DNA of 64,000 nucleotides from CALSMU01 sp965230225 (GCA_965230225.1 CBDDKM010000006.1:124001-188000); one strand, 5' to 3'. Shown: positions 41,622 through 50,516, numbered from the stretch's first letter. Numbers and translations: made by a program. Notes: generated by a model from the letters alone, not told the origin.

Positions 41622-42388
41622 TTAAAATTGATCTGAATAAGACATACGGGAAAAGATCATCAAGTATCTCCTTTCAGTTTAAGGTTGATCTGGAGGAGAA
41701 AAAAATCATTGGGATTTATGGTAAATCCGGAGTTGGTAAGAGCACTTTACTTCGAATGATTGCAGGGTTGGAAGAACCTACTAACGGAGTACTTCAGGTG
41801 GGAGAGGAGTTGTGGTATAATTCAGGTGAGAAAATTGATGTGAAAATTCAAAATAGAAGCATCGGTTTCTTGTTTCAGGATTATGCGCTGTTTCCAAATA
41901 TGACAGTGAAGCAGAACATTCTTTTCGGTGCAAATGCGGAACCTGATCAACAATTAATCGATCGAATAATTTCCATAGCGGAATTGGAAAGTATATTAGG
42001 AAAGTATCCAACTGAGTTGTCAGGTGGTCAGCAACAACGTGTTGCATTAGCAAGAGCATTGGCTAGAAAACCCAAGGTGCTATTGTTAGATGAACCACTA
42101 TCGGCCTTAGACGAGGATTTACGAGAAGTACTTCAGGATGAAATATTATCCATCCATAAGGAGTTTGACCTAACCATTATATTCATTAGTCACTCTAGAA
42201 CGGAAACGCTAAAATTAGCGAATGATTTAGTGGTGTTGGAAAATGGTAAAGTTACCTATCATGGAGCTCCTGATGTGTGGTTCAATAAGAAGCCAAAAAA
42301 GGGAGTGTTGCTAGAGCAAACTCCCCATAAAATTAAAGTTCAGGTTAATGGCGAATTAATCGAAGTTGATGTTAATCCGCATAAATAA
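41618..42388 (+). CDS. modC: Molybdate ABC transporter ATPase, short form without TOBE domain
   Basis: This 256-residue ATPase has Walker A (YGKSGVGKST), Q loop (GFLFQDYALFPNMTVKQN), the signature (LSGGQQQRVALARALA), Walker B (KVLLLDEPLSALD) and the switch His (IFISHSR). Family members of about 350 residues carry a C-terminal molybdate-binding TOBE/MopI domain; here only about 45 residues remain after the switch, so that regulatory part is missing. Its 3' end overlaps the convergent mosB gene by 17 bp. Confidence 0.92.
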   Translation: MIKIDLNKTYGKRSSSISFQFKVDLEEKKIIGIYGKSGVGKSTLLRMIAGLEEPTNGVLQVGEELWYNSGEKIDVKIQNRSIGFLFQDYALFPNMTVKQNILFGANAEPDQQLIDRIISIAELESILGKYPTELSGGQQQRVALARALARKPKVLLLDEPLSALDEDLREVLQDEILSIHKEFDLTIIFISHSRTETLKLANDLVVLENGKVTYHGAPDVWFNKKPKKGVLLEQTPHKIKVQVNGELIEVDVNPHK

Positions 42389-43169
42389 TTGTTCCTACAT
42401 GCTCTCCATTAAGAGCTTTAGTGATATTTCCTTTTTCCATTCCATTAAAAACGTGTAGCTGTTTTACGCTTTGAGCTCGTTTCAAATAGTCAAGAACAAC
42501 TCTTTCTACAATAAGGTCCCCTAAATCCATTTCGATCAGCTCATCCACATGAATTTTAGGAATAAACTTGGCATCAGGATTCTTTTTTGGATCATCAGAG
42601 TACAATCCCTTTTCATCTTTAATAAAATAGATGGTATCCGTACCTAACGCTTCTCCTGTAAAGTAAGCTCCTGCATCAGTTCTGTGCATTGGGATACTCC
42701 CTTTGTTAGGTAGGTCTTCCCAAAAACTATAAGGAGGCATTCCAGGAATAATAGGAATACATCCCAGTTTAAGGAAAAGCGGAATCTTTTCGAATTCTAA
42801 GTGGTCAAGGAAAATCCCTCCGTGTTTAGCCAAAATCATTTGGATCATTCTAGCGTTTTGAACGGCAATTGCACCTCCCATTTCTGCCAATACTCCTACA
42901 GGCATACCAAGATCAATTCCCACTTGATAAGTGTGTCTTGCACGGGTTCCTCCACCGGTTGATAGAATGATGTCGTGATTTTTAGTGTTCTCAACAATTT
43001 CTTCTAAAATAGGGAAGAGGGCAGCTTTTCCTCTATCGGTAATACTTTGCCCACCGATTTTCATCATTTTAACTGTAGGCAGTATTTGTAATTCCGGTTT
43101 ATAGTTTTTTGCAGCTTCCTGTAGAGAGGAAGACATAAAGTCTGCTAAATTTCTAGTTTGATTATCCAT
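42372..43169 (-). CDS. mosB: Molybdenum storage protein subunit, MosB-like
   Basis: This 265-residue member of the amino-acid/UMP kinase fold resembles the MoSto beta subunit of Azotobacter along its length: VKMMKIGGQSITDRGKAAL, TGGGTRARHTYQVGIDLGMP, MPPYSFWEDLP, IPMHRTDAGAYFTGEALG, IKDEKGLYSDDPKKNPDAKF and ALNGEHVGTIIYAD. MoSto binds ATP and stores molybdate or tungstate as polyoxometalate clusters inside an alpha3-beta3 cage. The nucleotide Lys (KIGG), the RARH and HRTDAG motifs are all kept. It follows the companion subunit by 1 bp. Ordinary UMP kinase is unlikely, as PyrH is shorter and lacks the HRTDAG and C-terminal EHVGTII motifs. Confidence 0.82.
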   Translation of the reverse strand: MDNQTRNLADFMSSSLQEAAKNYKPELQILPTVKMMKIGGQSITDRGKAALFPILEEIVENTKNHDIILSTGGGTRARHTYQVGIDLGMPVGVLAEMGGAIAVQNARMIQMILAKHGGIFLDHLEFEKIPLFLKLGCIPIIPGMPPYSFWEDLPNKGSIPMHRTDAGAYFTGEALGTDTIYFIKDEKGLYSDDPKKNPDAKFIPKIHVDELIEMDLGDLIVERVVLDYLKRAQSVKQLHVFNGMEKGNITKALNGEHVGTIIYAD

Positions 43170-43170
43170 T

Positions 43171-44010
43171 TTATTCTTCCTCTTTATAAATTATAGTTCC
43201 CACTTGTTCTCCTTTAATGGCTTTGGAAATCATTTCCGGCTTATGACCGTTAACAATGTAAATTTGTTTCAAATGCCTTGCTCTGGATAACATTTCCAAT
43301 ACCGTTCTATCAATAATCAAATCTTCCTGATCTTTTTCCAGTAGTTCTTGAGCAGAAACTCGATCATACAACTTAGCATCAGCGTGTTTAGCAGGATCTT
43401 TATCATACAAACCGTCCTGATCCTTCACAAAAATCATTGATCTTGCCCCCAAACCTTCGGCAGTCATGTACATTCCGAAGTCAGGCCCATTTTCAGGAAG
43501 TACACCTCTTTTTGGTGGTTTTTCCCAATAATGGTGAGGTGGGTTAGAAGTTAAAATTGGAATCATTCCGTTATCCAGGTAATGTGGTAAATCTGAGTAG
43601 TGATCTTTTGGTACTCTAACAGCTCCGTACTTTGCCATTAAGGCATACATCATATTAGCGTTTTGTTCTTCAATAGCACCAACTACCATGGCCAAACCAC
43701 CAACAGGTAATCCAAAGTCCATTCCCATGGCCAATGTATGATCAACTCTTGCTCCACCGGTAACGGCTAGTACAAATTTGTATTCTTCTTTTATTTTGAT
43801 CAATTCCTCAATTACAGGGAATACGGCCGAACGCCCTTTATCGATGATGCTTTTTCCTCCAACAGAAATAATGTTCAAATAGGGGAGGATACTTATTTCT
43901 TCAGATACAGCTCCTTCCAGAACCTCTTTATCTACCAGACTTTCTCTCATAAATCTGGAGTCCAGGTGTGTTCTACCAGATGTGTTTTTTTCTTTAATGA
44001 AATCAGACAT
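43171..44010 (-). CDS. mosA: Molybdenum storage protein subunit, MosA-like, altered motifs
   Basis: This 279-residue paralogue of the neighbouring subunit keeps the frame ISVGGKSIIDKGRSAVFPVIEEL, VTGGARVDHTLAMGMDFGLP, NPPHHYWEKPP, MTAEGLGARSMIFVKDQDGLYDKDP and AIKGEQVGTIIYKE. Two key blocks differ: the Lys of KIGG is replaced (SVGG), and the HRTDAG block reads PENGPDFGMYM. It is thus a good candidate for a non-catalytic or differently acting partner in a hetero-hexamer. Its start codon shares one base with the stop of the ECF-like gene upstream. The name is by similarity and position to the Azotobacter alpha subunit. Confidence 0.78.
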   Translation of the reverse strand: MSDFIKEKNTSGRTHLDSRFMRESLVDKEVLEGAVSEEISILPYLNIISVGGKSIIDKGRSAVFPVIEELIKIKEEYKFVLAVTGGARVDHTLAMGMDFGLPVGGLAMVVGAIEEQNANMMYALMAKYGAVRVPKDHYSDLPHYLDNGMIPILTSNPPHHYWEKPPKRGVLPENGPDFGMYMTAEGLGARSMIFVKDQDGLYDKDPAKHADAKLYDRVSAQELLEKDQEDLIIDRTVLEMLSRARHLKQIYIVNGHKPEMISKAIKGEQVGTIIYKEEE

Positions 44011-45137
44011 TAGTCAATTTTATTGATTAGGTATTTAGTAACAATTGCTGAAAGCGCTCCAAAGGCACATTGAGAAATGATATACGGCGAATAAAAAAGG
44101 TAGTATTCTACCGGCATTCCCAATACCCAGGCAAGGCCAATTTCTACAGAAACTCTGGTCAAACCAGCAACTATTCCGATGAGCGCAAAAATAAAAAATG
44201 ATTGATTACGGCGAAAGAATATCATTAAGATGTCAATCACCAGCCCGAGCAAGGCAAATTGGATAATTCCCAGAGGTCCAAATTTCCCAAAACCGGATAT
44301 AAAGTGCACTATACCAGAGATAAACCCAATGGATGTGCCAGCGAATTTTTTGTTGGTTAGTCGGGCAGCCAGTATGAAGAAAGGGATAATTAAGACATTC
44401 TTATGACCGGGAGCAATGGGGAATCCCGGAGCAATCTTCATGAATCTGATAAAAGTTACAATCATACTAAAGGCTGCGATAATAGCAAGGTCGTTATTGG
44501 CAAACTTCTCTTTTGCTTCGTCAATTCTATTCGTAACCAGGTTCAGGACAGGTGTAAAGTCTCCTTTTACCACTGATTTAATTGAGATGGTTTTCTCTTC
44601 TTTGTTTTTGCCCTTCCCATTACCGGTTCCATTTCCGCCACCAGAGCCTTTTCCCTTTCTTTTACCTCTACCATGGCCGTGCCCTTTATTTGGAGCTTTC
44701 TCAACGGAGGATAGGATGTTGTCTAGTATTAATGCATAGTTCTCTGACAAACCAAATTGCCTTAGTCCTTGCATAAACTCTTCCGGTTTGGTTAACTGAC
44801 GAACAATAATGGTTGCAAGCAACATGGTTAAAATCTTGGATCCCATCAACAGTCCCGTAAAGAACCCATCGTAGCTAATACCTACTTGCCATTTTTTTAT
44901 GGAGAATAGAACAAAGTCGTTCGAACCGGAAAAGAAAGAGTAGAAGAATACCAGGAAGAAAACGAAGTTTCTAACCCTTTTTAAGGACCTAAGTTGTTTT
45001 AGAGGTATTTGATTACCAATCCATAATAACACCTGAAGACCCAATAGGCCTAAAGTGAAATACAAGTTGTTGAACACAAAAATGGTGATGGAAACAACCA
45101 GTATATATAAAATCTTTATGAAAGGACTTAGTTTCAA
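44010..45137 (-). CDS. Probable ECF transporter T-S fusion membrane protein
   Basis: This 375-residue integral membrane protein has three parts. Residues about 1-145 have four or five membrane segments and a region (YDGFFTGLLMGSKILTMLLA, VRQLTKPEEFMQGLRQFGLS) like CbiQ/EcfT T-components. Residues about 148-180 are a linker made almost only of Gly, Lys, His, Asn and Arg (KGHGHGRGKRKGKGSGGG). Residues about 190-375 have six membrane segments like ECF S-components (FPIAPGHKNVLIIPFFILAARLT, FAGTSIGFISGIVHF, GPLGIIQFALLGLVIDI). No EcfA ATPase gene is in the window. The gene is the head of an operon with both MoSto subunits (1-bp overlap), so an oxyanion- or metal-related transport role is inferred. 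The classification is by pattern only. Confidence 0.6.
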   Translation of the reverse strand: MKLSPFIKILYILVVSITIFVFNNLYFTLGLLGLQVLLWIGNQIPLKQLRSLKRVRNFVFFLVFFYSFFSGSNDFVLFSIKKWQVGISYDGFFTGLLMGSKILTMLLATIIVRQLTKPEEFMQGLRQFGLSENYALILDNILSSVEKAPNKGHGHGRGKRKGKGSGGGNGTGNGKGKNKEEKTISIKSVVKGDFTPVLNLVTNRIDEAKEKFANNDLAIIAAFSMIVTFIRFMKIAPGFPIAPGHKNVLIIPFFILAARLTNKKFAGTSIGFISGIVHFISGFGKFGPLGIIQFALLGLVIDILMIFFRRNQSFFIFALIGIVAGLTRVSVEIGLAWVLGMPVEYYLFYSPYIISQCAFGALSAIVTKYLINKID

Positions 45138-45184
45138 CTACAGATTACTTACCGTAAAGATTCGAAAAGAAAATGATTTAAAGC

Positions 45185-45736
45185 TTATTTTTTCTTTTTC
45201 TTATCGGAATCGACGTACTTGTGTAAGAAAAATTTAAATATTTTGCTGTCCGTATTAGCAATGTTTACTCCCATTTTATACTTAGCCATATCTACTTTTT
45301 TCTTACGTTTTAGAAGGTCAAAGCTAACTCTGTTTGCTGTATATAAAGGGTATTGAAATTCTAATACAAGGTCATATAAATCCCCGGCTTCATTGGTCAT
45401 TAATGAAGGAGAAAGAGTAAAAGTTTCGATATATACCGTGTCCAGTTGACTAATCTTATACTCCTTTACACGATTGAACTTTCTAGGGAATTTTTCGGTA
45501 ATCACTCTTGCTTTGGTGCTATCGCTAATTTGCTCCATCCAAAGGTCAAAGTCATCATTTACAACAGCGGTTAGGTAATTGTCAATCACCTTTACCAAAC
45601 GGTTAGCTTTTCCTTGTCCTATGTCCGCAGGTAACTCATCAAAAATGTATACATGGTTGTTCACTTTTGTAGTGTAATCCTGTGCTGTTAGTGTCCCAAT
45701 AGCTAATGAAAGAAATAAAGTGTATATAAGTTTCAT
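45185..45736 (-). CDS. Secreted protein of unknown function
   Basis: This 183-residue exported protein has a signal peptide (MKLIYTLFLSLAIGTLTAQ) and a compact alpha/beta mature domain. The C-terminus ends in a run of five Lys (DSDKKKKK). No family is recognised. Its stop lies 47 bp before the ECF-like gene on the same strand, without an obvious terminator between them, so it may be the first gene of the MoSto operon. A hairpin terminator of the gene behind it lies upstream. Confidence 0.55.
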   Translation of the reverse strand: MKLIYTLFLSLAIGTLTAQDYTTKVNNHVYIFDELPADIGQGKANRLVKVIDNYLTAVVNDDFDLWMEQISDSTKARVITEKFPRKFNRVKEYKISQLDTVYIETFTLSPSLMTNEAGDLYDLVLEFQYPLYTANRVSFDLLKRKKKVDMAKYKMGVNIANTDSKIFKFFLHKYVDSDKKKKK

Positions 45737-45771
45737 ATATAAAAGGTATTGTAAAAGTAAATTGATATAAA

Positions 45772-45802
45772 AAAACCCTGACAGATTTCATGCCAGGGTT
45801 TT
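45772..45802 (-). terminator. Terminator of the T9SS protein gene
   Basis: AAAACCCTG and CAGGGTTTT form a 9-bp stem with a 13-nt loop; the A run on the left gives a T tail on the minus strand. It separates the T9SS cargo gene from the genes downstream. Confidence 0.8.
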
Positions 45803-45819
45803 CAATATATTTCGAGTAA

Positions 45820-47787
45820 TTACTCTTTAATTAATTTGAAGATAGAGTCAGAGCCATTCACTTTTACAAAGTAAATTCCTTTGCTCCACTCATTAACGTC
45901 AATGTTTAACTTGGTGTTGCTATCAACAGTTTGTTTGAACACAAGCTTTCCTTCTGTGCTAACAATTTCAATTAATGAAGTTCCGTTGCTTACTTTGCTT
46001 AAATCAATGGTTAGGGTAGTGGTAACCGGGTTAGGATAAACCGAAATGTTGCTATTCGCTAATTCTTCGATTCCAATTCCGATAATTGATTCACAAGCAG
46101 ATGTATCAGCACAACTTCCTTCAGTTACTTCTACAGCGTAGTTTCCATCCACCTGAGCAGTAAAAGTCTGTCCATTCGCTCCAGGGATAGGTGCTAAGTT
46201 GTTGTCGCAATCTAACCATTGGTAAGAAGCACCAGCTGCATTTGCTGTAATAGAAGGGAAGGCAGTTGTTACCGTAGCATCAACCGGAGCCTGAACCGTA
46301 AGGTTAATAGTAACAATAGAATCACATCCCATTGGTCCAATGTTAGTAAACGTTTCAGTAGCACCTGTTACAGTTGTATTATAAACTGTTCCATTAACTA
46401 CTATACTGTCACCATCACAAATGGTTTGGTCAATGCTTCCTGCTTTAGGGTTAACCGTTAAGTTTACCACTACAGTAGAATCACATCCCATAACTGATCC
46501 ATTAGTGAACAATTCAACTGCACCAGTTGTTGTAGTATTATAAGTAGTACCATTAACAACGATACTGTCGCCACATGTAATGGTTTGGTTTAATGTGTCA
46601 ACAATAGGAGATAATACTGTAAGGTTAATTACGATGGTAGAATCACATCCGAAAGGACCAATGTTGTTAACTGTTTCAGTAGCTCCTGTAACAGTAGAGT
46701 TATAAGTAACCCCGTTAACAACAATACTATCACCAGCACAAACAGTTTGTGTAATGGTGTCTCCTAAAGCTGCTAATACGTGAAAGTTAATTCCAGTAGC
46801 AGCACTATCAATAGTAGGAACTAAATCTAAGTTTTCAATAACACAGTTATAGATTCCCGATTGAGAAGCAATGTACGACTGGTTAGTTGCCCCTGTAATT
46901 GCAGCACCGTTTAAGTACCACTGAAAAGAAATACCGTTAGAAGCAACCAATGTATCAGTGTATCCATAACATACTGTATCTGCAGCAGTAGTATTTACAA
47001 ATCGACCTATTGGAGCCATTCCTTTAATGTAACCATTAGAGGTAACACTTCCAACAGTTGAAACTGCATCTAACACAGCAAACCCAGTTGTGTCTACTGT
47101 AATAAACTCTTGATCTAGATTAGCCATTAAGAACTTCCCATCTCCGATATAAAGAACAGAAAAAGGTTCGTCATAGTTAAACCCTGAACGAGTAACTGTA
47201 GTCATAGATGAATCAGTCATGTCCCATTCTTCCATCGCTGGGTTAGAATCTCTACCTGACCAACGATAAACTTTACCGTTATCCGGGCAGTAACCAATTG
47301 TCTCTCCATCTGATCCAGCACCTCCAGTTGCAATTGGTGCACCTAAGGAACCATCGTTAATATTAATGTAAAATAATGCTTCACTTGTATTTCCACCATC
47401 TCCGGAAACACCCATCATGGTGTTGTTATCCACAAAAGTAATTTGTGCAATGTTTTCTCCTGTGTTTCCAATAGTATCATAAATACCTGTCCATGGATCT
47501 ACAATAGAAAGAACCCTTCCGGTAACACCAGAGAGTTTAAGCATGGCATAATAATCTCCCGTATTTTCTCTTAAAGCAAGTCCATTTGCTCCAGTACAGG
47601 TTAATGATCCTCCAGAGTGTACCAGGGCCATTGCTGAAACTCTGGAATCAACACCATTAGTATCGATTGCCCAAATACTATCTTCGTAAGGGCTAACAGC
47701 AAAAATATCTGCCTGGGCATTAGTGGTAGTCGCATAACCAAATACGACAAGAAGTAAAGAAAGAATTCTTGTAAAGGTCTTTTTCAT
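45820..47787 (-). CDS. Secreted surface protein with CDS-type repeats and T9SS sorting domain
   Basis: This 655-residue protein has a signal peptide (ending TTNAQ). The first part (about 25-290) is a beta-propeller-like or SMP-30-like domain (IWAIDTNGVDSRVSA, YYAMLKLSGVTG, VYRWSGRDSNPAMEEWD). An Ig-like domain follows (SFQWYLNGAAITGAT). Three tandem repeats of about 47 residues then occur (about 355-500), each with a CxGDSIVVNGxxYN opening and a GCDSxxxINLTV end. The C-terminal 75 residues are a type A T9SS domain (ISVYPNPVTTTLTIDLS, WSKGIYFVKVNGSD). It is delivered to the cell surface or medium. Ligand unknown. Confidence 0.83.
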   Translation of the reverse strand: MKKTFTRILSLLLVVFGYATTTNAQADIFAVSPYEDSIWAIDTNGVDSRVSAMALVHSGGSLTCTGANGLALRENTGDYYAMLKLSGVTGRVLSIVDPWTGIYDTIGNTGENIAQITFVDNNTMMGVSGDGGNTSEALFYININDGSLGAPIATGGAGSDGETIGYCPDNGKVYRWSGRDSNPAMEEWDMTDSSMTTVTRSGFNYDEPFSVLYIGDGKFLMANLDQEFITVDTTGFAVLDAVSTVGSVTSNGYIKGMAPIGRFVNTTAADTVCYGYTDTLVASNGISFQWYLNGAAITGATNQSYIASQSGIYNCVIENLDLVPTIDSAATGINFHVLAALGDTITQTVCAGDSIVVNGVTYNSTVTGATETVNNIGPFGCDSTIVINLTVLSPIVDTLNQTITCGDSIVVNGTTYNTTTTGAVELFTNGSVMGCDSTVVVNLTVNPKAGSIDQTICDGDSIVVNGTVYNTTVTGATETFTNIGPMGCDSIVTINLTVQAPVDATVTTAFPSITANAAGASYQWLDCDNNLAPIPGANGQTFTAQVDGNYAVEVTEGSCADTSACESIIGIGIEELANSNISVYPNPVTTTLTIDLSKVSNGTSLIEIVSTEGKLVFKQTVDSNTKLNIDVNEWSKGIYFVKVNGSDSIFKLIKE

Positions 47788-47976
47788 GTGGTGAATTTTA
47801 GGTCAACAATAGTTCGTGAAGCAAATGTAACCCGTAGCACTTGAATAAAAAAACTATTTTGTTAAAATGTAGGAGTTAATAAGTAGAAATAATAATAACT
47901 TATTTAAAGGATAATCTTTCCATAAAATGCCATCTAAGATATTGGCGCTGAAAGCCAGTTGGTTAGCGGAAAGTGG

Positions 47977-48735
47977 TTAAGGATTTGCCCTATCCATTTT
48001 TCGTTTTTTTAAATCTATTTTATGCCTTACTTGTAGCCAAAAAATGTTGCTGTACACAAAATGATCATGGATAGAAGTAGAAGAATATTGACCACTCCAG
48101 GTAATAGAAGTTTTAAAATTCTTACTCCAAACGACAGTTGGGCTAATGATGACTCGGTTTTGATCGAATAAATTAGTGTTGTTTCCAGAGTTAAGAAAGA
48201 GTTCATTTCCAACTTTTAATTGTAGTATTCTGCTTTCCCTCTGTAGGGAGAGCTGAGCTATTTTGAAATTTGCCATTATGGAGTACCTATACCTAAGGTT
48301 AGATGTTCGATAAGAATCAACTCCATTATGATGTGTGAAAAATCGTTCTTCTAATCTAAATCGATGATTGATTTTAACCTTGCTAATCGGTGTTTTATAT
48401 AACCATTCCTGATAAAGTCTGGATTCTGTTTTGTGAATATCCCCCGAAGTATAAAAACCTAGGTTAGCAACCCCACCAGAAACCCTGTGTTTTTTGTTGA
48501 TGTCGTATCCTAATCCAATTCTTCCAAGGTATTGCGACTTTGTCTTAAAGGTACTTTTCCATCGATAACTGGCATCAGCAAGAATTGTCCAGTTTTGGTT
48601 TAATTGAACTCTTGAGTAATATTGAATCCATTGCTGATCGTTTTTGGTAACCACCTTATCCTGCGCTTTAATGCAGTAGCTAAATAATAATGTAATAATT
48701 GATATAATCAGTTGTTTATTAGAAAAACCAATCAT
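47977..48735 (-). CDS. DUF2490 outer-membrane-type protein
   Basis: This 252-residue protein has a signal peptide (cleaved near IKAQD) and alternating aromatic/hydrophilic strands of an outer-membrane beta-barrel. The motifs QQWIQYYSRVQLNQNWTILADASYRW, HRFRLEERFF and SNLRYRYSIMANFKI match DUF2490, a Bacteroidota family of unknown role. It is monocistronic. The 190 bp upstream to 47787 and the 212 bp to the next gene contain no visible structure. Confidence 0.8.
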   Translation of the reverse strand: MIGFSNKQLIISIITLLFSYCIKAQDKVVTKNDQQWIQYYSRVQLNQNWTILADASYRWKSTFKTKSQYLGRIGLGYDINKKHRVSGGVANLGFYTSGDIHKTESRLYQEWLYKTPISKVKINHRFRLEERFFTHHNGVDSYRTSNLRYRYSIMANFKIAQLSLQRESRILQLKVGNELFLNSGNNTNLFDQNRVIISPTVVWSKNFKTSITWSGQYSSTSIHDHFVYSNIFWLQVRHKIDLKKRKMDRANP

Positions 48736-48948
48736 AATAAGATAGGTGGTTTATTACGAGAATTAAGGATAAAGTTCGTTTGTCGCAAATGTAGAAAACG
48801 AATTAGAAATAAACCTGTAAGAGTTAAAAGAGTTCTGTGACAAAAGTCACATTGCACTTAGTGAGGCAGTCGAGTTCTAATAAAAACTTGGCGAAGTAAA
48901 ATTTCATTCCTTTTACCTGAAAAATGATCTTTAACTTTATCCGTTGAT

Positions 48949-49524
48949 ATGGATAAACTCATTGCTGAGATAGAAGGTTGTAATTTATGTGCTCCATTTT
49001 TAGAACATGGCGTTAACCCAGTGTTTTCTGCTCACCCTAAAAGCAAGTTGATTGTAATTGGTCAGGCTCCAGGGAGCGTTGTACATCGAACAGGAATTCC
49101 CTGGAACGATAAAAGTGGGGAGCGATTAAGAGAATGGATGGGAGTAGATAATTATACTTTCTATGACCCGGAAACGATTGGAATCATCCCAATGGGTTTT
49201 TGTTATCCGGGTAAAGGAAAATCGGGCGATTTGCCACCCAGACCAGAATGTGCTCCCAAATGGCATACTCCGTTGTTTAATAGCATGGAAAACCCTCAAT
49301 TAATATTGTTGATTGGAGCTTATGCTCAACAGTACTACTTAAAAGAGAGAAATAAAAGAACACTTACTCAAACGGTGGAGGCATACGAAGAATATTTACC
49401 AAAGTATTTTGTACTACCGCACCCTTCTCCCAGAAACAACCTTTGGCTAAGAAAAAATCCATGGTTCGAATTGGAGGTATTGCCTGAACTCAAGAAGAAA
49501 GTAAGTCAGTGTATATATTCTTAG
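48949..49524 (+). CDS. Uracil-DNA glycosylase superfamily protein
   Basis: This 191-residue protein fits the family 4/5-like uracil-DNA glycosylase fold: KSKLIVIGQAPGSVVHRTGIPWNDKSGERLREWMG (GQAPG water-binding motif), IGIIPMGFCYPGKGKSGDLPPRPECAP and FVLPHPSPRNNLWL (the HPSP second motif). Such enzymes remove uracil or related lesions from DNA; some members of the clan only have the fold. No [4Fe-4S] Cys set is complete here (CNLCAP and a few scattered Cys), so iron-sulphur binding is doubtful. It is convergent with oxyR, 1 bp apart. Confidence 0.82.
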   Translation: MDKLIAEIEGCNLCAPFLEHGVNPVFSAHPKSKLIVIGQAPGSVVHRTGIPWNDKSGERLREWMGVDNYTFYDPETIGIIPMGFCYPGKGKSGDLPPRPECAPKWHTPLFNSMENPQLILLIGAYAQQYYLKERNKRTLTQTVEAYEEYLPKYFVLPHPSPRNNLWLRKNPWFELEVLPELKKKVSQCIYS

Positions 49525-49525
49525 G

Positions 49526-50446
49526 TTATCTCCATTTAACCTGAAAGAAACGAGTGTTCTTTTCAAATTCTTCTGGAACTATCTTCAAAATCTCCTTTCT
49601 GAGGACATTGATCAAAGCTTCTCTTGCAAAACCTTTGTTCACCACAATACTTACTTCTCGTATTGGTTGAGGATTGTCAAATCGAATGGTGTTGGTTTTA
49701 TCCCCATCATTAATGGATAATTCTGGCACCAAAGTATACCCTCCATAATGATCCACCATACGTTTTAGTGTTTCGATGGAACCACTCTGAAATTGAATGG
49801 ATTGGTCCTTGATTTTGGGAGAGCAAATATTTAAGACTTGATTTCTAAAACAATGCCCGCTGTTTAGCAGCCATAGCCCTTCCTTGTTTTCTACCTGTTT
49901 AGTGGTGATTTGTTTTATGGAACTTACTTCTTCTTTTGTTCCGTAGTATAGGAAAGGTTCGTTGTAAAGGGGGATTTCTCTAAGAAAGGACTCGTTTAGT
50001 GGAGTAACCAATATACCTATATCTAGTTGGTTTTTATTTAATGCATCAATAATTCGATCTGATTTTAATTCCTCAATGTTTAGGGTAGTTTCTGGATACT
50101 TTTCGGAGAAATGACCAGCAAGTGGCGGGATGAGGTAGGGAGAAATAGTTGGAATCACCCCGATTCTAAATTCACCGGTAATGCTTTCACGTTCCGAGTT
50201 CACCATCTCTTTTAGTTGCTTTACTTCAATTAAAATGCTCTTCGCCTTATCTATAATAACTTGTCCTTGCGGAGTTGGTTCTAAAGGTGTTTTACTTCGG
50301 TTGAATATTTGAATACCAATTTCTTCCTCTAGCTTTTTTACCTGAGTTGTGATGGTGGGTTGAGTCACAAAACACTTCTCCGCAGCGGTTACATAATGCC
50401 TGTACGTGTCCAATGCGAGTACGTATTCAAGTTGTTGTAATGTCAT
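49526..50446 (-). CDS. oxyR: Hydrogen peroxide sensor OxyR (LysR family)
   Basis: This 306-residue LysR-type regulator has an N-terminal winged HTH (LEYVLALDTYRHYVTAAEKCFVTQPTITTQVKKLEEEIG) and a substrate-binding domain. It contains the two redox Cys of OxyR at residues 199 and 208 in GHCFRNQVLNIC, the same numbers as in E. coli OxyR. Oxidation by H2O2 should form the intramolecular disulphide and activate target genes. It is divergent from dps, a common OxyR target, and the shared region of about 110 bp holds candidate sites. Confidence 0.93.
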   Translation of the reverse strand: MTLQQLEYVLALDTYRHYVTAAEKCFVTQPTITTQVKKLEEEIGIQIFNRSKTPLEPTPQGQVIIDKAKSILIEVKQLKEMVNSERESITGEFRIGVIPTISPYLIPPLAGHFSEKYPETTLNIEELKSDRIIDALNKNQLDIGILVTPLNESFLREIPLYNEPFLYYGTKEEVSSIKQITTKQVENKEGLWLLNSGHCFRNQVLNICSPKIKDQSIQFQSGSIETLKRMVDHYGGYTLVPELSINDGDKTNTIRFDNPQPIREVSIVVNKGFAREALINVLRKEILKIVPEEFEKNTRFFQVKWR

Positions 50447-50484
50447 GTTATTGATTTAAGCTATAAATATATATAAAATATCAA

Positions 50485-50516
50485 TTTGATCAATATTTGT
50501 TAAAGTTGCACCTTTG
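50485..50516 (+). promoter_or_regulatory. dps promoter in the oxyR-dps intergenic region
   Basis: TTTG (50485-50488), a 20-bp spacer and CACCTTTG (50509-50516) resemble the two Bacteroidota boxes. AT-rich imperfect dyads (AATATCAATTTGATCAATATT, about 50476-50498) overlap the -33 box, which is where an OxyR site would be expected. Confidence 0.5.

Noticed and set aside
42372..44010. Duplicated UMP kinases (pyrH)
   Set aside because: Both proteins are longer than PyrH and share MoSto-specific blocks (GGxSIxDRG, MPPY/NPPHHYW, EHVGTII), and they lie next to modABC.
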